A stretch of 40,677 nt of DNA from Psychrilyobacter piezotolerans (GCF_003391055.1 NZ_QUAJ01000019.1:34812-75488), one strand, 5' to 3'. Positions 24,397-34,201 are shown, counted from the first letter of the stretch. Numbers and translations: made by a program. Notes: generated by a model not told the origin, from the letters alone.

Positions 24397-24619
24397 AAAG
24401 AGAAAAATATATCTAAAAAATTATTTTCTGATAAGAAAATCAGTCAGTTAGCTAAGAATAAAAGCATCTTTAGAGTCTCTAACAAATCAATTACATACAA
24501 TTTTGAATTCAAAAATTTGAATTTTTTTTGAACTTAGTTGGAAACTTATGAAAGGCTATCTAGAATATGATGGAATAGAAGTTAATAGCCCAAAACGGCC
24601 CCCCAGATATCACATTTAA
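24397..24619 (+). pseudogene. Remnant of an IS3-family transposase OrfA
   Basis: A plus-strand frame reads KEKNISKKLFSDKKISQLAK then NKSIFRVSNKSITYNFEFKN. This resembles the start of IS3/IS150 OrfA proteins, where NxxVxxVSxKSITYxxEFK is typical. It stops at 24532. A second frame gives SWKLMKGYLEYDGIEV and NSPKRPPRYHI before a stop. No OrfB or clear terminal repeats are seen, so it is a short relic. Confidence 0.5.
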
Positions 24620-24648
24620 AGAAAGAGGAAAACAAGGAGAAAGTTCAT

Positions 24649-24688
24649 AAAAAAAGATGACTTCTGCATAATACAGAAATCATCTTTT
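24649..24688 (-). terminator. Terminator of the giant vWA gene
   Basis: Minus strand AAAGATGATTTCTG, TATTATG, CAGAAGTCATCTTT with one mismatch, ending in seven T. It lies about 70 bases after the stop of the 2471-aa gene. Confidence 0.8.
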
Positions 24689-24755
24689 AATAGGTTACTA
24701 TATCTTTTTCAGTGTCCCCAGCAAAACCTGTAGTTTGTAAACTTTGAAAGTATTA

Positions 24756-27700
24756 TTAATTATTTTCTCCACTACTTTCTTTACTGCCGTCTACACTGCT
24801 GTCTACACCAAATTTATGATTGGTTCCCTCTCCTACTACCTTTATCTTACTTTTCCTTTGCCTTACCTCATCTTCCATCCTAACCTTTATTCCGTCGGAT
24901 TCTTTTGGGATAAAATAAGTTTTCTCAAAAGTTTTTTTATGTCCCAGCCTGTCCCAGACTGTAAGAAGAAGCTCACCCTTAGATCCTCCTACAAATCCCG
25001 AAGTAGGTATTGTAACGATGGTGGTTATAGATCCAGGTTGGATGGATTCAAAACTATCACCGTTAAGATCTTTTGCCTCAAATTCAACTTTGTCATCTCC
25101 CACTGTGAAAACATAATTATATTCTTCTATTCCGGATAATTCCTCCAAATTGCTCAGACCTATGACTATATTCTTATCGCTTCCTAAATCTCCTATTATT
25201 CCCCCTTCCAGGTAGGAGGTATTCACCCTGGTATCCACCACAAAATTAAGTCCTACCGGATCTCCTTCTACACCAGCTACGCTTATAGGAGTTACTACGG
25301 CGATGTTTGGACCGTCTGTGTTAAAATTGGATCCGCTGTTACTGTTTAATTCTATATCTTCCGTTTTATTGAGAATATTAACCAAGGTGGTGTCCGGGAC
25401 CCCGTTTTTTTCCATTTTCAAGTATATTGCATCTGCTCCCGCTGCACCACTTACATCGGCATAGATAGTCGGATCATCTTCCAGTGAACCTCCTCCTCCC
25501 TTGGTAAATAAATACCCATTTACACTTAAACCATTATCCCCTGTCCTGCTGGTTGTTATATTGTCCCATCCATTGACAGCCTCATAGGTTTGAAGCGCTA
25601 TTGCCTTAGGTTTACGGTTATCCACAATTAGGGTTGTATCCCCTTCTATTCTGTTCCCCGCCTTATCCTCACCTGCTAATTTTAAAGCCACCTCCTTATA
25701 GTCGGTGTTATCATCTATTTCAAAGGTATAGGTTATATGGTATTTCTCATGGTCATCCGTATCTTGAACAGCTACACTGGATGGATTCAAGACAGAATAG
25801 CCGTCCGGGAAGTACAAGAGATACCCTCCGTAAGAGGCGCCTGTTATCTCCCTGGAAGCCATATTATAATCTTTGACATCAAAGGAAATTTCTACCGTAT
25901 CTCCGTCTTGTACATGAACCTCCCCTGCCGTATCCACACTGTTGATTCCGTATTTTATTTTGAAAGTATCGTTGGTTATGGATATATTGGAAACGACCGG
26001 ATCCACCGTATCTACCATTATTTTAATTTCTGTTGTTGACGGATTCACCAAATTGTCTACCATGATTTCGTTAAAATCATTTTTTGAATAATCGGTTATT
26101 CCTTTTAATTTTCCACTTTTACTCATCCCGTAGAGTGGCGCAGTATATTCCCCATCGGTATTTTGGTTAGGTTCCAACCCTACATCAAAAATAGTGTCTC
26201 TTTTCCCTCCCAGATAAACACTGCTGTCTTGTGGTGGAGAATGATAACTTGGGGCCCCTGTTTTTAAATCTGATTTATCCTTGTTATATTTAAATCTCAG
26301 TATTCCTGCCCTGTAATTACTGTCCGTTCCCATAAGGTTGACTCTATAGTCTCCGTTGATATAATATACCCCATCTTGAGGAGGTATGATGGAATTATCG
26401 GTATATGTCAATTCAGGCGTAGGACTTATCTCCGTATTGTCTATGTTTAAAATACCTGTGTTTTCACTGGCTGTATTCCCTGCCGCATCCATAATTTCAT
26501 TTACAACACTTATTATTCCGTCGGCATTTACTACCTCTATATCCTGCCAGATAAGTTTAAACCTCTCTATTGGTTCTGCCACCGAAACAGGCTCTACAGC
26601 GGGAACCGGCCATCCCAGATTACCTGTGGCGATATAAACATCATTCTCATTTAAATTTTTATCCTCTATTGTTATAGTCAGATCCAGAATATCTCCCGTC
26701 TTAACATAACTTCCTTCATTTGTTAAAATGGAAGTTAATTCCGACACGCTGGCTGCGATGTATCCTGAATATGTCTGTGCATCACTGAATATAGGATTGT
26801 TATTCAGATCAACTGTGGATTCTAAGAAACTTTTCAAAGTCTTATCCTCTACTGCGACTCCCACTATCCTCGGTGGTATCACATCCACTTCTACATTGGG
26901 CAGCACCTTGGTTTCATTGAATAGATCGGTAGCTGCTGTAGCTTCAAGATTTATAAGCTCTATATTGTTGTCCCTCAGTATCTGCATCTCAGCTTCCGTC
27001 AAAACTACATTGAATTTATACCATCCCTGATTTCCGAAGGTATCAAATCCATCTGTATTTCCAGTGATCCCCTGTAATTTAGTTGCACTTATCTTTAACT
27101 CTACCTCGCTGCCTCCGGTATTATTTAATACTTCCTTCAACTCTGAATCCCTTAATTTTATCCTGTACCTAGCATCATCTAATTTTTCAAAATCATTATT
27201 TAGAAGATTGTCAAATAGATTAGGAGTAGCGGACTGATTGTTCAGCTCATACCACGCATCGGATATGTCTCCCATTAATTCTACGAACTTTGCTTCCTCT
27301 ATATCGATTTCTGTTCCGCCTACTACTAGAGCTAATGAAGTTCCTGTTGGACTGACTAAGGAATTAGCCAAGATCTCTGCTTTCTCTGAACCACTTAATT
27401 TTATACTGTATTCCCCTGTCGGTAATATCGTATACTTTAACTTATTTATATGATTTAGGATATCCTTTCCAGAGTTGTTTTGAACAACCACCCAAGATTC
27501 TGTCCTTCTGTCTAATATGCCTCCTAACTCTGTCTCACTTATTGTAAACGGCAGCCAGCCGTCTTCCGATAAGCTCACAGCTATCTCACCTGTAGTTCTG
27601 CTAAATAGTAAAGTCCCATGAATATCAAAGACCTTCAATCCCTGTTCTTTTATGATATCTTCAATTGTTATAGTATTTCCATCATTATCTAATTCATTGT

Positions 27701-30700
27701 ATCTGGATTTAGCCAGGAAGGTTATACTTCCCATTCCATCCACTATACTTAGTTTAGGAAAAGTCCCCGTCGGATCCTCAAATTCTACAACTAATTTTTC
27801 TTGCTGTACAGAATATTGATTGTCTCCTGTTACAGTTAAATCTCTGATCTCCCTGCTTATAGGAGTTTCGTCTGTACCGGTTACATTTATTAATTTAAAG
27901 TCTACCGTTCTGGTGGTACCGTCATACACATTGAATGGTGTCAGATAAGATAAGATCCAGCTTTGAATAACCCCCATATTGTTTATAATCTCCGATAATG
28001 CTCCTTTTATATACTGCTCATTATTTCCCATCTCATACATAAAGAAATTATCCGCAGAATTATAAAGCTTAAAATCGGTATGATAAATATCTCCTATAGG
28101 CGACGGAATATTCCCTTCTATTGGACCCACCCCGTATTTCCTGTCATCCCAGACATCCCAATTTTTCCCAATTTTTCTCCCAGTGGTATTTTGATAAACC
28201 CCGCCTGGAACCGTAACCTCTTTATAAGAGGTTACACCCTGGTCAGGATAAACGATTCCAGGTTCACCAGTAACAGGGTGTTCTAGACCATTTCGTCCTA
28301 CACTGAATATACCGCTTAAATTTATATTATCCACTATCCCATTCTCATTAGTGTGGTTTAACTTACTGTATAGTGTACTCAATACATTAACATGAGTATA
28401 ATTTTCACCCGGTATCTCTGAAATCCAATCGGTATCCATATTTGCATCGGTTAAGAATATTATATGTTTTTTAGATGGTATGTAACCCCCGCTATTCACA
28501 GTCGCTATCTCTCCCGTATTAGTTAAATATCTGCCATTTTCACGGAGTTTTTTTATGGCATGATGAATTCCCCAGGCACTGTTTTCCTCTCCGTCTACAT
28601 ATCCACTTGCAGGATTCAGTTGAGCAAAGGCATCTTTTAATTCCTTCAATTCCTCCTCCCTTCGATTTTCCAAAGTGATACCGCCTTCCGTCGGATTGGT
28701 TTTAAGCCCGTCAAACCATTTGTCCTTATAGATGGCCATATGATAGTATCCTCCAGCACTTTCTACAGGGCCATTATCTCCATATTCATGTATCTTATCA
28801 GCCCAATTGCCCACAGGGGAAACCTGTGTACCTTGGACATTAAACTGATCATTCTGTCTTGGACCAAAGGTAATCAGATTATATTTTACATCATACCCCC
28901 TGTTGTAGAGTTCCTGTCCAAAATTTGTCAGCTCGGAATTTACTGAAGCGATCTTATTTGTCATTGACTCAGAATTATCCACTACAAAGACTATATCCAA
29001 CGGAAATAAAAATCTTCTTTGATCAGATTCAGTTAATGTTGCTCCACCCTCTTCTATTACTTCATTTACTCCTTCTGTTATGCCTGTTCCTTCATTTGTT
29101 TCAGCAGCCTTATACCCAGAATATTCAGGGTAACTGGATTGAAGGTTAGAAGTATCTAATTTTATTTTCCTTTCCATCTTAGTGAAGAAATTTACATTTA
29201 CTTGGATTGCACCATCACTTGTACTTGTGGTTATATAGTCTACCTTATGGAAATTATTTTCTTTGGCAAACTCCTCACTGACTACATCCAGTATATCCAT
29301 ATGAAAACCATCGGAATCCTCGTAAGTTATTACCTTATAAGTGCCGTCATATCCTCTCTTCACAGTGTAAAGCTGGATGGTATAGTCTCCTATTGGTAAT
29401 CCTATTAACCTCAAATCTTTATTCTCATAAGTGACTACACCATTTGAAAAAATCAATTGCTCCTTAACTCCCGCATCAAAGATAAAATCCACATAATTTT
29501 TATCAGAGGTGCCCGATAAAAATTCTTCCAGCCTTAAGTTTCCTTCTGTTGTTTCATCTAAGTAATTTATAGGATTTTCATTAGTGTATGGATCCCAATA
29601 ATATACCGGTAACCCTGCACCATCTGTAGCCGGTGTACCTTTGACTATTCTGAAAATTATTTTTTCATAATTTGAAAACTCTCCGTTGGTGTTTGAAGGT
29701 CCTTCATCCCAGCTATAGGATACCTTATCTCCACTTTCCACAACCTTAGTTAGTCCGTCTCCAGACTCATCTGTATAAAACACTATATCACTGCCATCCT
29801 CCCCCACTAAACTACCCTTGGAATCTGTGACGGTTTTTTCTATGATGAGCCCTCCTGCCGGTTCGGCAGCGGGATAGGTCCAGCTCTTATTTCCATAGGT
29901 AAATTCATTTATTTCTGTATGACCGCTGTTTTCAAGTATAAAATTATTTAAACCATCTCCATAGTTTATGGTCTTCATCTGCCTGTATCCCGTCCTTTCC
30001 GGGGTAAGGATTCTATCCTCTATTTCATAATCTTGAATTTCAAAATCCTTTAAAGGGTTGAATTCAAACAATACCCTCTGGTGGGGATATCTTTCATCTT
30101 TAATTGCAGGAACAGGTTCTATGTATTTTCCCGTTATATCACTTGCAGCAACACTGTCGTCTATATCAATATCAAATGATATAGTTCTCTCCTTTGCCTC
30201 TTCATCTGTGAATAGGGTGTTGTACTCGCCAGTCCATCTGTATACGTATTTTTCTACCCCGTCTATCGTTATTTTGTTTCCTGCTGCCACATAGTTTATT
30301 CCACCTATATTTATACTTCCAACAGTATTTTGAGTTAAAGTTATATTAGCATAAAGATTATCCTCTGCAACACTGTCATTATTTACCCTTGTTTCTTTGA
30401 CATTTAAAAGTTTTACCACTGCTGGTACTGGTAGATCTGCATCAGTTAATGTAATTATATTTAATTCTATATTTTTATAATTAGATATATCTATATCTTC
30501 CAGCCAAACCTTTTCCCCTGCTATAGGTCCATTTTTCCCTGTAAAACTTAATGAATCTTCATAGGTTGCAACCACGTAGTTTCCTATATCCTTATTGTTT
30601 TTATACCTAAGGGTATAAAAATCCAGTTTATAGGGTTCCAAGTTTTTCAATCCCATAAGCTCAAACCTGCCGTCTGTAAATTTTCCAGTTAGCCCGTCCT

Positions 30701-32171
30701 TTGAAATTTCCTGCTGGCTTTCGCTGATTTCAAAAACAAAGTCTATGTAATTGAGGGTTCCGCTTAAAAATCCGGATAAATTGTCTCCCGCATCTATTTT
30801 TTTTATAGGTCTGAGGTCTCCCTGTGGAGTAGTAGTCCCATTATACAGCCTGAACACTACCTCCTGGGATTTGTAGGCCATCAGATGCGCCAACTTATTT
30901 TCTTCTGTTTCATCATAGATAAAGGTATTCTTAGATGGCTCCAGATCTGCCTCCCTAAAATTAGTCGCAGGAGCAGGAACCGTATAATTTTCATCTATTT
31001 TTTCTATATAAGTACTGCCATCTTGTATAATAGTTAAATTAAATCCGCCCTCCTTTGGTAGTCCCGTATTTGGAGTGAGTTTAAATTTAACCATTGATTT
31101 CGGTTCACCGCTGTAGCTGTATTTTTCAGGTTCACCTGGAGTAAAGGTTGTTTCAAAATGGTTAACAGGGTCTGAGCTCAAAAACCCCTTTAAACTTACA
31201 CCTCCCGATGATACAGCCGATAACTCTTCTACAGCCAGTCCACTGGTTATATATTGGTCTGAGTTCATTAAATTGTCTTTTATTATTTGGGAATATATAT
31301 ATTGGTCTCCAGGTTCTTCTTCAACAAGAGGATTTTTCCCTAAAAATCCTAGAGTACTCTCATAAGTAGCTATAACATAGTTTTTAGAATCTGGATTTCC
31401 AGTTAACCCATATCTCAAAGTATAAAGATCTATTTTATAAGATTCATTGTTTTCTAACCCTATGATTTCAAATTTGCCATTTATAAATTTACCTATAATT
31501 CCGCTTTTTTCTATTATTTGTACAGTTGCAGTTGCCTCCTCATGAGGTTTTACTTTTATAAATATAAAATCCACATAATTGTTACTGTTATAAATATCAT
31601 CTACACTATTATCTTCAACTTTTTTTACAGGTCTGAGCCCTTCTGTTTTAGTCCCAGTATAAAGTCTGAAAACTACCTTTTGACTCTCATATTGATTATC
31701 ATTATTACTGTTTTCAATATAAGTAAATTCATTGTTCTCACTGCTTACTTCTTTAAAATCAGTCGTAGGAGCAGGGATACAATAAGCTTGGCTTATTGTA
31801 TTAGAATCATATTGAAGGGTACCATAAAAAGTATCAGATTGGTTTTTAGAAAGTTCCAATTCAATCATCGGTCTATTAGTACCAGAATAACCAAATTTAT
31901 TTTCACTTATTTTTTCAAAATTTAACGGTTCATAAGAATTATTAGATATCAAAACATCTTCTAAGGTTGCATCTCCCGTTTCCAAAGATCTAATTCCATT
32001 TACTATTTGATCACTATGATTCTCATTATAATAATAGTCATATGATGAATTCGAGCCGTCTGCTGTTCCTAAATTTTCTCTCGTTACTTGAGAATAGATA
32101 TATTGTTCACTCGAAAACACCGAGACACTCAATAATATAAATAAAATAAAGATTTTATAGTTCTTAAGCAT
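24756..32171 (-). CDS. Giant secreted protein with von Willebrand A domain (2471 aa)
   Basis: The signal peptide MLKNYKIFILFILLSVSVFS leads to a fully extracytoplasmic protein. Two clear tandem modules follow (about 22-285 and 289-545), each starting QYIYSQ, passing VVFRLYxGT, LRPxKK and YxxxLYTLRY, and ending with GKN. A more diverged third copy (about 640-960) keeps KNYVDFIFDAG and IQLYTVKRG. A vWA domain begins near 1055: PLDIVFVVDNSESM carries the complete MIDAS triplet D1065-x-S1067-x-S1069, with D1242 in IIFLTDANMDTD. The C-terminal 1000 residues look like repeated beta-sandwich (Ig-like) units, e.g. IMVDTVDPVVSNISI and LIVDNRKPKAIAL. No LPXTG, autotransporter barrel or lipobox is seen, so anchoring is unknown. 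It overlaps the upstream coiled-coil gene by 8 bases, with GGGGGT as its ribosome site. Adhesin or matrix protein is the likely role; this is inference. Confidence 0.82.
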   Translation of the reverse strand: MLKNYKIFILFILLSVSVFSSEQYIYSQVTRENLGTADGSNSSYDYYYNENHSDQIVNGIRSLETGDATLEDVLISNNSYEPLNFEKISENKFGYSGTNRPMIELELSKNQSDTFYGTLQYDSNTISQAYCIPAPTTDFKEVSSENNEFTYIENSNNDNQYESQKVVFRLYTGTKTEGLRPVKKVEDNSVDDIYNSNNYVDFIFIKVKPHEEATATVQIIEKSGIIGKFINGKFEIIGLENNESYKIDLYTLRYGLTGNPDSKNYVIATYESTLGFLGKNPLVEEEPGDQYIYSQIIKDNLMNSDQYITSGLAVEELSAVSSGGVSLKGFLSSDPVNHFETTFTPGEPEKYSYSGEPKSMVKFKLTPNTGLPKEGGFNLTIIQDGSTYIEKIDENYTVPAPATNFREADLEPSKNTFIYDETEENKLAHLMAYKSQEVVFRLYNGTTTPQGDLRPIKKIDAGDNLSGFLSGTLNYIDFVFEISESQQEISKDGLTGKFTDGRFELMGLKNLEPYKLDFYTLRYKNNKDIGNYVVATYEDSLSFTGKNGPIAGEKVWLEDIDISNYKNIELNIITLTDADLPVPAVVKLLNVKETRVNNDSVAEDNLYANITLTQNTVGSINIGGINYVAAGNKITIDGVEKYVYRWTGEYNTLFTDEEAKERTISFDIDIDDSVAASDITGKYIEPVPAIKDERYPHQRVLFEFNPLKDFEIQDYEIEDRILTPERTGYRQMKTINYGDGLNNFILENSGHTEINEFTYGNKSWTYPAAEPAGGLIIEKTVTDSKGSLVGEDGSDIVFYTDESGDGLTKVVESGDKVSYSWDEGPSNTNGEFSNYEKIIFRIVKGTPATDGAGLPVYYWDPYTNENPINYLDETTEGNLRLEEFLSGTSDKNYVDFIFDAGVKEQLIFSNGVVTYENKDLRLIGLPIGDYTIQLYTVKRGYDGTYKVITYEDSDGFHMDILDVVSEEFAKENNFHKVDYITTSTSDGAIQVNVNFFTKMERKIKLDTSNLQSSYPEYSGYKAAETNEGTGITEGVNEVIEEGGATLTESDQRRFLFPLDIVFVVDNSESMTNKIASVNSELTNFGQELYNRGYDVKYNLITFGPRQNDQFNVQGTQVSPVGNWADKIHEYGDNGPVESAGGYYHMAIYKDKWFDGLKTNPTEGGITLENRREEELKELKDAFAQLNPASGYVDGEENSAWGIHHAIKKLRENGRYLTNTGEIATVNSGGYIPSKKHIIFLTDANMDTDWISEIPGENYTHVNVLSTLYSKLNHTNENGIVDNINLSGIFSVGRNGLEHPVTGEPGIVYPDQGVTSYKEVTVPGGVYQNTTGRKIGKNWDVWDDRKYGVGPIEGNIPSPIGDIYHTDFKLYNSADNFFMYEMGNNEQYIKGALSEIINNMGVIQSWILSYLTPFNVYDGTTRTVDFKLINVTGTDETPISREIRDLTVTGDNQYSVQQEKLVVEFEDPTGTFPKLSIVDGMGSITFLAKSRYNELDNDGNTITIEDIIKEQGLKVFDIHGTLLFSRTTGEIAVSLSEDGWLPFTISETELGGILDRRTESWVVVQNNSGKDILNHINKLKYTILPTGEYSIKLSGSEKAEILANSLVSPTGTSLALVVGGTEIDIEEAKFVELMGDISDAWYELNNQSATPNLFDNLLNNDFEKLDDARYRIKLRDSELKEVLNNTGGSEVELKISATKLQGITGNTDGFDTFGNQGWYKFNVVLTEAEMQILRDNNIELINLEATAATDLFNETKVLPNVEVDVIPPRIVGVAVEDKTLKSFLESTVDLNNNPIFSDAQTYSGYIAASVSELTSILTNEGSYVKTGDILDLTITIEDKNLNENDVYIATGNLGWPVPAVEPVSVAEPIERFKLIWQDIEVVNADGIISVVNEIMDAAGNTASENTGILNIDNTEISPTPELTYTDNSIIPPQDGVYYINGDYRVNLMGTDSNYRAGILRFKYNKDKSDLKTGAPSYHSPPQDSSVYLGGKRDTIFDVGLEPNQNTDGEYTAPLYGMSKSGKLKGITDYSKNDFNEIMVDNLVNPSTTEIKIMVDTVDPVVSNISITNDTFKIKYGINSVDTAGEVHVQDGDTVEISFDVKDYNMASREITGASYGGYLLYFPDGYSVLNPSSVAVQDTDDHEKYHITYTFEIDDNTDYKEVALKLAGEDKAGNRIEGDTTLIVDNRKPKAIALQTYEAVNGWDNITTSRTGDNGLSVNGYLFTKGGGGSLEDDPTIYADVSGAAGADAIYLKMEKNGVPDTTLVNILNKTEDIELNSNSGSNFNTDGPNIAVVTPISVAGVEGDPVGLNFVVDTRVNTSYLEGGIIGDLGSDKNIVIGLSNLEELSGIEEYNYVFTVGDDKVEFEAKDLNGDSFESIQPGSITTIVTIPTSGFVGGSKGELLLTVWDRLGHKKTFEKTYFIPKESDGIKVRMEDEVRQRKSKIKVVGEGTNHKFGVDSSVDGSKESSGENN

Positions 32172-32661
32172 TTTTACCCCCTTTTAATTCGGCCATTATT
32201 TTATCAGCCTTATCAAATTGATTCATACTTTTATATGATTTATACAACCTCATGTTTATCTTTTTTATATCATCAATAGATAGACTTTCTTTCAATGCCT
32301 CCAGGATGATTACGCTGTCTTCTGGAAAATATTTATATTCATCTATCTCAGTTAAAAAAACATCTAATTTCTCCCTTCTGATTTTTTCATCGGATTCGGA
32401 TAAAATTTCATCCTTTATGTTCTCCAATTTTTTTCTGATTTCCCCTCTTTTTATTTCATTCTCTTCCAGGAGTTTTTGATTCCTCTGTATAGTTTCTTCT
32501 AATTTTTTCCTGCCTGTATCTAGTTTTTCTTTCAATTCTTCCTGTTTTTGTTCCCTCAATATTTCTTTTCTGCTTTTAACTGTATTTTGGGGACGATAAA
32601 CTGTTAAAACTATTAAAACACCAAATAAAATCAATGTATATATTAAATTTTTTTTCTTCAT
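32164..32661 (-). CDS. Membrane-anchored coiled-coil protein coupled to the giant vWA gene
   Basis: 165 aa. One N-terminal membrane segment (LIYTLILFGVLIVLTVY, residues 6-22) is followed by a long charged coiled coil (about 30-115), with stretches such as EILREQKQEELKEKLD and KLEETIQRNQKLLEE. A short helical C-terminus has NMRLYKSYKSMNQFDKADKI. The gene ends with GCT-TAA overlapping the ATG-CTT of the giant gene by eight bases, so the two are probably translated together. AGGAGGT precedes the ATG and TATAAT lies about 40 bases upstream. A helper for export or surface attachment of the large protein is plausible but unproven. Confidence 0.68.
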   Translation of the reverse strand: MKKKNLIYTLILFGVLIVLTVYRPQNTVKSRKEILREQKQEELKEKLDTGRKKLEETIQRNQKLLEENEIKRGEIRKKLENIKDEILSESDEKIRREKLDVFLTEIDEYKYFPEDSVIILEALKESLSIDDIKKINMRLYKSYKSMNQFDKADKIMAELKGGKNA

Positions 32662-32848
32662 AGAGACATACCTCCTATTTATTTTTTTTCATTCGATATT
32701 ATACTTTCTTTTTAATTGTTTTCCTCTTATTTACAAATTAATGGTTCTGATGCAGCAATAATAATAAAAAAATATTAATAAATGAAAAAAAAAGAAATAG
32801 AGTATTTTATATGTGATATCAAAATTCTAAAAAAAAGGAGGAAGAGTA

Positions 32849-33559
32849 ATGAAAAAAATATTATTAATCTTACTGATTAGCTTTAGTTTAATAAGTTATG
32901 GAAAATCCATCGATGCAAGGCAATTACAGTATAGAAATGGGAGGATGTATGAAGAGAGTCAGCAATCTCCATATACAGGAGAAGTTATCGTCTATTACGA
33001 AAATGGAGAAATCAAAACTAAAGAAAATTATAAAGGTGGAAAACTAAATGGGGGAGTTATTGACTTTTACGAAAATGGGGAAGTCAAAGTTAAAGGAAAT
33101 TATAAAGATGGGGAACCAAATGGAGAATGGATTCCCTATTACGAGAATGGAGAAATGAAAGCTAAAGAAAATTATAAAGATGGAAAACTAAATGGGGAAA
33201 TTACTGACTATTACGAAAATGGGGGAATCAAAGCTAAAGGAATTTATAAAGGTGGGGAACCAAATGGAGAACAGATTATCTATTACGAAAACGGGAGAAT
33301 CAAAGCTAAGGAAAATTATAAAGATGGGGAACAAAACGGAGAAGTTATTGGCTACTACGAAAATGGACAAATAAAAGTAAAAGGAATTTATAAAGACGGG
33401 AAACTAAATGGGGAATGGATTATATATTACGAAAACGGACAAATCGGATATAAAGCAAATTATAAAAATGGATTAGAACATGGGGAATGGATTATATATT
33501 ATGAAAATGGACAAATTAAACGTAAAGGAAATCATAAAGATGAAATGCTGGTTAATTAA
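32849..33559 (+). CDS. Secreted MORN-like repeat protein
   Basis: 236 aa. The signal peptide MKKILLILLISFSLISYG is followed, from about residue 45, by eight units of 23 residues of the pattern YYENGxIKAKxNYKDGxxNG E. These are MORN_2 (YwqK-like) repeats. The DNA repeats every 69 bases at 32988-33540, and adjacent units are nearly identical, so copy number could change by recombination. AGGAGG precedes the ATG. It is transcribed away from the giant vWA operon, with a terminator shared with the pilin gene. YwqK-type proteins are sometimes annotated as antitoxins; the signal peptide argues for an envelope role here. Confidence 0.8.
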   Translation: MKKILLILLISFSLISYGKSIDARQLQYRNGRMYEESQQSPYTGEVIVYYENGEIKTKENYKGGKLNGGVIDFYENGEVKVKGNYKDGEPNGEWIPYYENGEMKAKENYKDGKLNGEITDYYENGGIKAKGIYKGGEPNGEQIIYYENGRIKAKENYKDGEQNGEVIGYYENGQIKVKGIYKDGKLNGEWIIYYENGQIGYKANYKNGLEHGEWIIYYENGQIKRKGNHKDEMLVN

Positions 33560-33595
33560 AAAAAATTAAAGGTGTTATAACTCATTGGGGGGTAA

Positions 33596-33632
33596 CAAAA
33601 AAGGGATTTGAGAAAATCTCAAACCCTTTTAA
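33596..33632. terminator. Bidirectional terminator between MORN and pilin genes
   Basis: AAAAGGGATTTGAGA and TCTCAAACCCTTTT pair with one bulged A and have A/T runs on both sides. It lies between two convergent stops. Confidence 0.78.
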
Positions 33633-33634
33633 CT

Positions 33635-34117
33635 TTAATATAAAACCCATAACTTACCCGCGGTACTTTTGTCTTCTTTTGTTCCTGTTAGTCCTGTGGT
33701 TAAAATCAGGTGAAAATCATCTGTTACCGTTATGGAGGTAGCACCTGTAGTTAAATTTTGAGTTCCGTCGTTTAGTACAACAGTTCCCCCGTATTTAAAT
33801 ATTCCATCGTTTTCTATCCCTCCCACCGGGATTTTACCGGTAGTGTCCTGGATGAGCTCATTCGTTCTAGTATCCAGCCTGGAAGTTATGTCTTCAAAGG
33901 TAATAGTCAGAGGTCCCCCTTCATTTTTAACCATCCTATCTGTAACAGCTACATTTCCAGCCGTTCTAGCTGCTCCTAATACTGCTACTGCCTTGGCATC
34001 CTTGGACTTGGCCAAACTTTCATTTAATTTTCCTGCCAATGTCGTTGCTAATGTAATCAGCATTGCTGTTACCACCACCATCTCGATCAGCGAAAATCCA
34101 TTTTTTAATTTCTTCAT
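33635..34117 (-). CDS. Type IV pilin-like (pseudopilin) protein
   Basis: 160 aa. The N-terminus MKKLKNGFSLIEMVVVTAML carries the prepilin peptidase site G|FSLIE with the conserved Glu at +5 and a hydrophobic helix. The rest is a small beta-rich head ending KLWVLY. AGGAGG lies eight bases before the ATG. Pilins assemble into type IV pili or type II secretion pseudopili. No other pilus assembly gene (ATPase, platform, peptidase) is in the window, so it must use machinery encoded elsewhere. The head sequence is not recognised. Confidence 0.82.
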   Translation of the reverse strand: MKKLKNGFSLIEMVVVTAMLITLATTLAGKLNESLAKSKDAKAVAVLGAARTAGNVAVTDRMVKNEGGPLTITFEDITSRLDTRTNELIQDTTGKIPVGGIENDGIFKYGGTVVLNDGTQNLTTGATSITVTDDFHLILTTGLTGTKEDKSTAGKLWVLY

Positions 34118-34129
34118 CTTCCTACCTCC

Positions 34130-34201
34130 TTATTTTGAAGTAGTTCCGTTATGGTAGATATAGTTACCCGCTGTCATTTCATGGGCACAAAACCTTCTTA
34201 C
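34130..34201 (-). other. Possible C-terminal stub of a second pilin-like protein
   Basis: Ahead of the pilin gene the minus strand reads RRFCAHEMTAGNYIYHNGTT then SK and a stop at 34130, opening at 34201 after a TAA. It abuts the pilin ribosome site as the end of an upstream operon gene would. It is too short to identify; it may be a deletion scar or a leader peptide. Confidence 0.25.

Noticed and set aside
25634-31925. Many plus-strand frames of 65-135 codons opposite the giant vWA gene
   Set aside because: They are shadows of the 2471-codon frame, with no initiation signals.
33188-33374. Short frames in both strands across the MORN repeats
   Set aside because: They arise from the periodic 69-base DNA repeat and lack independent start signals.
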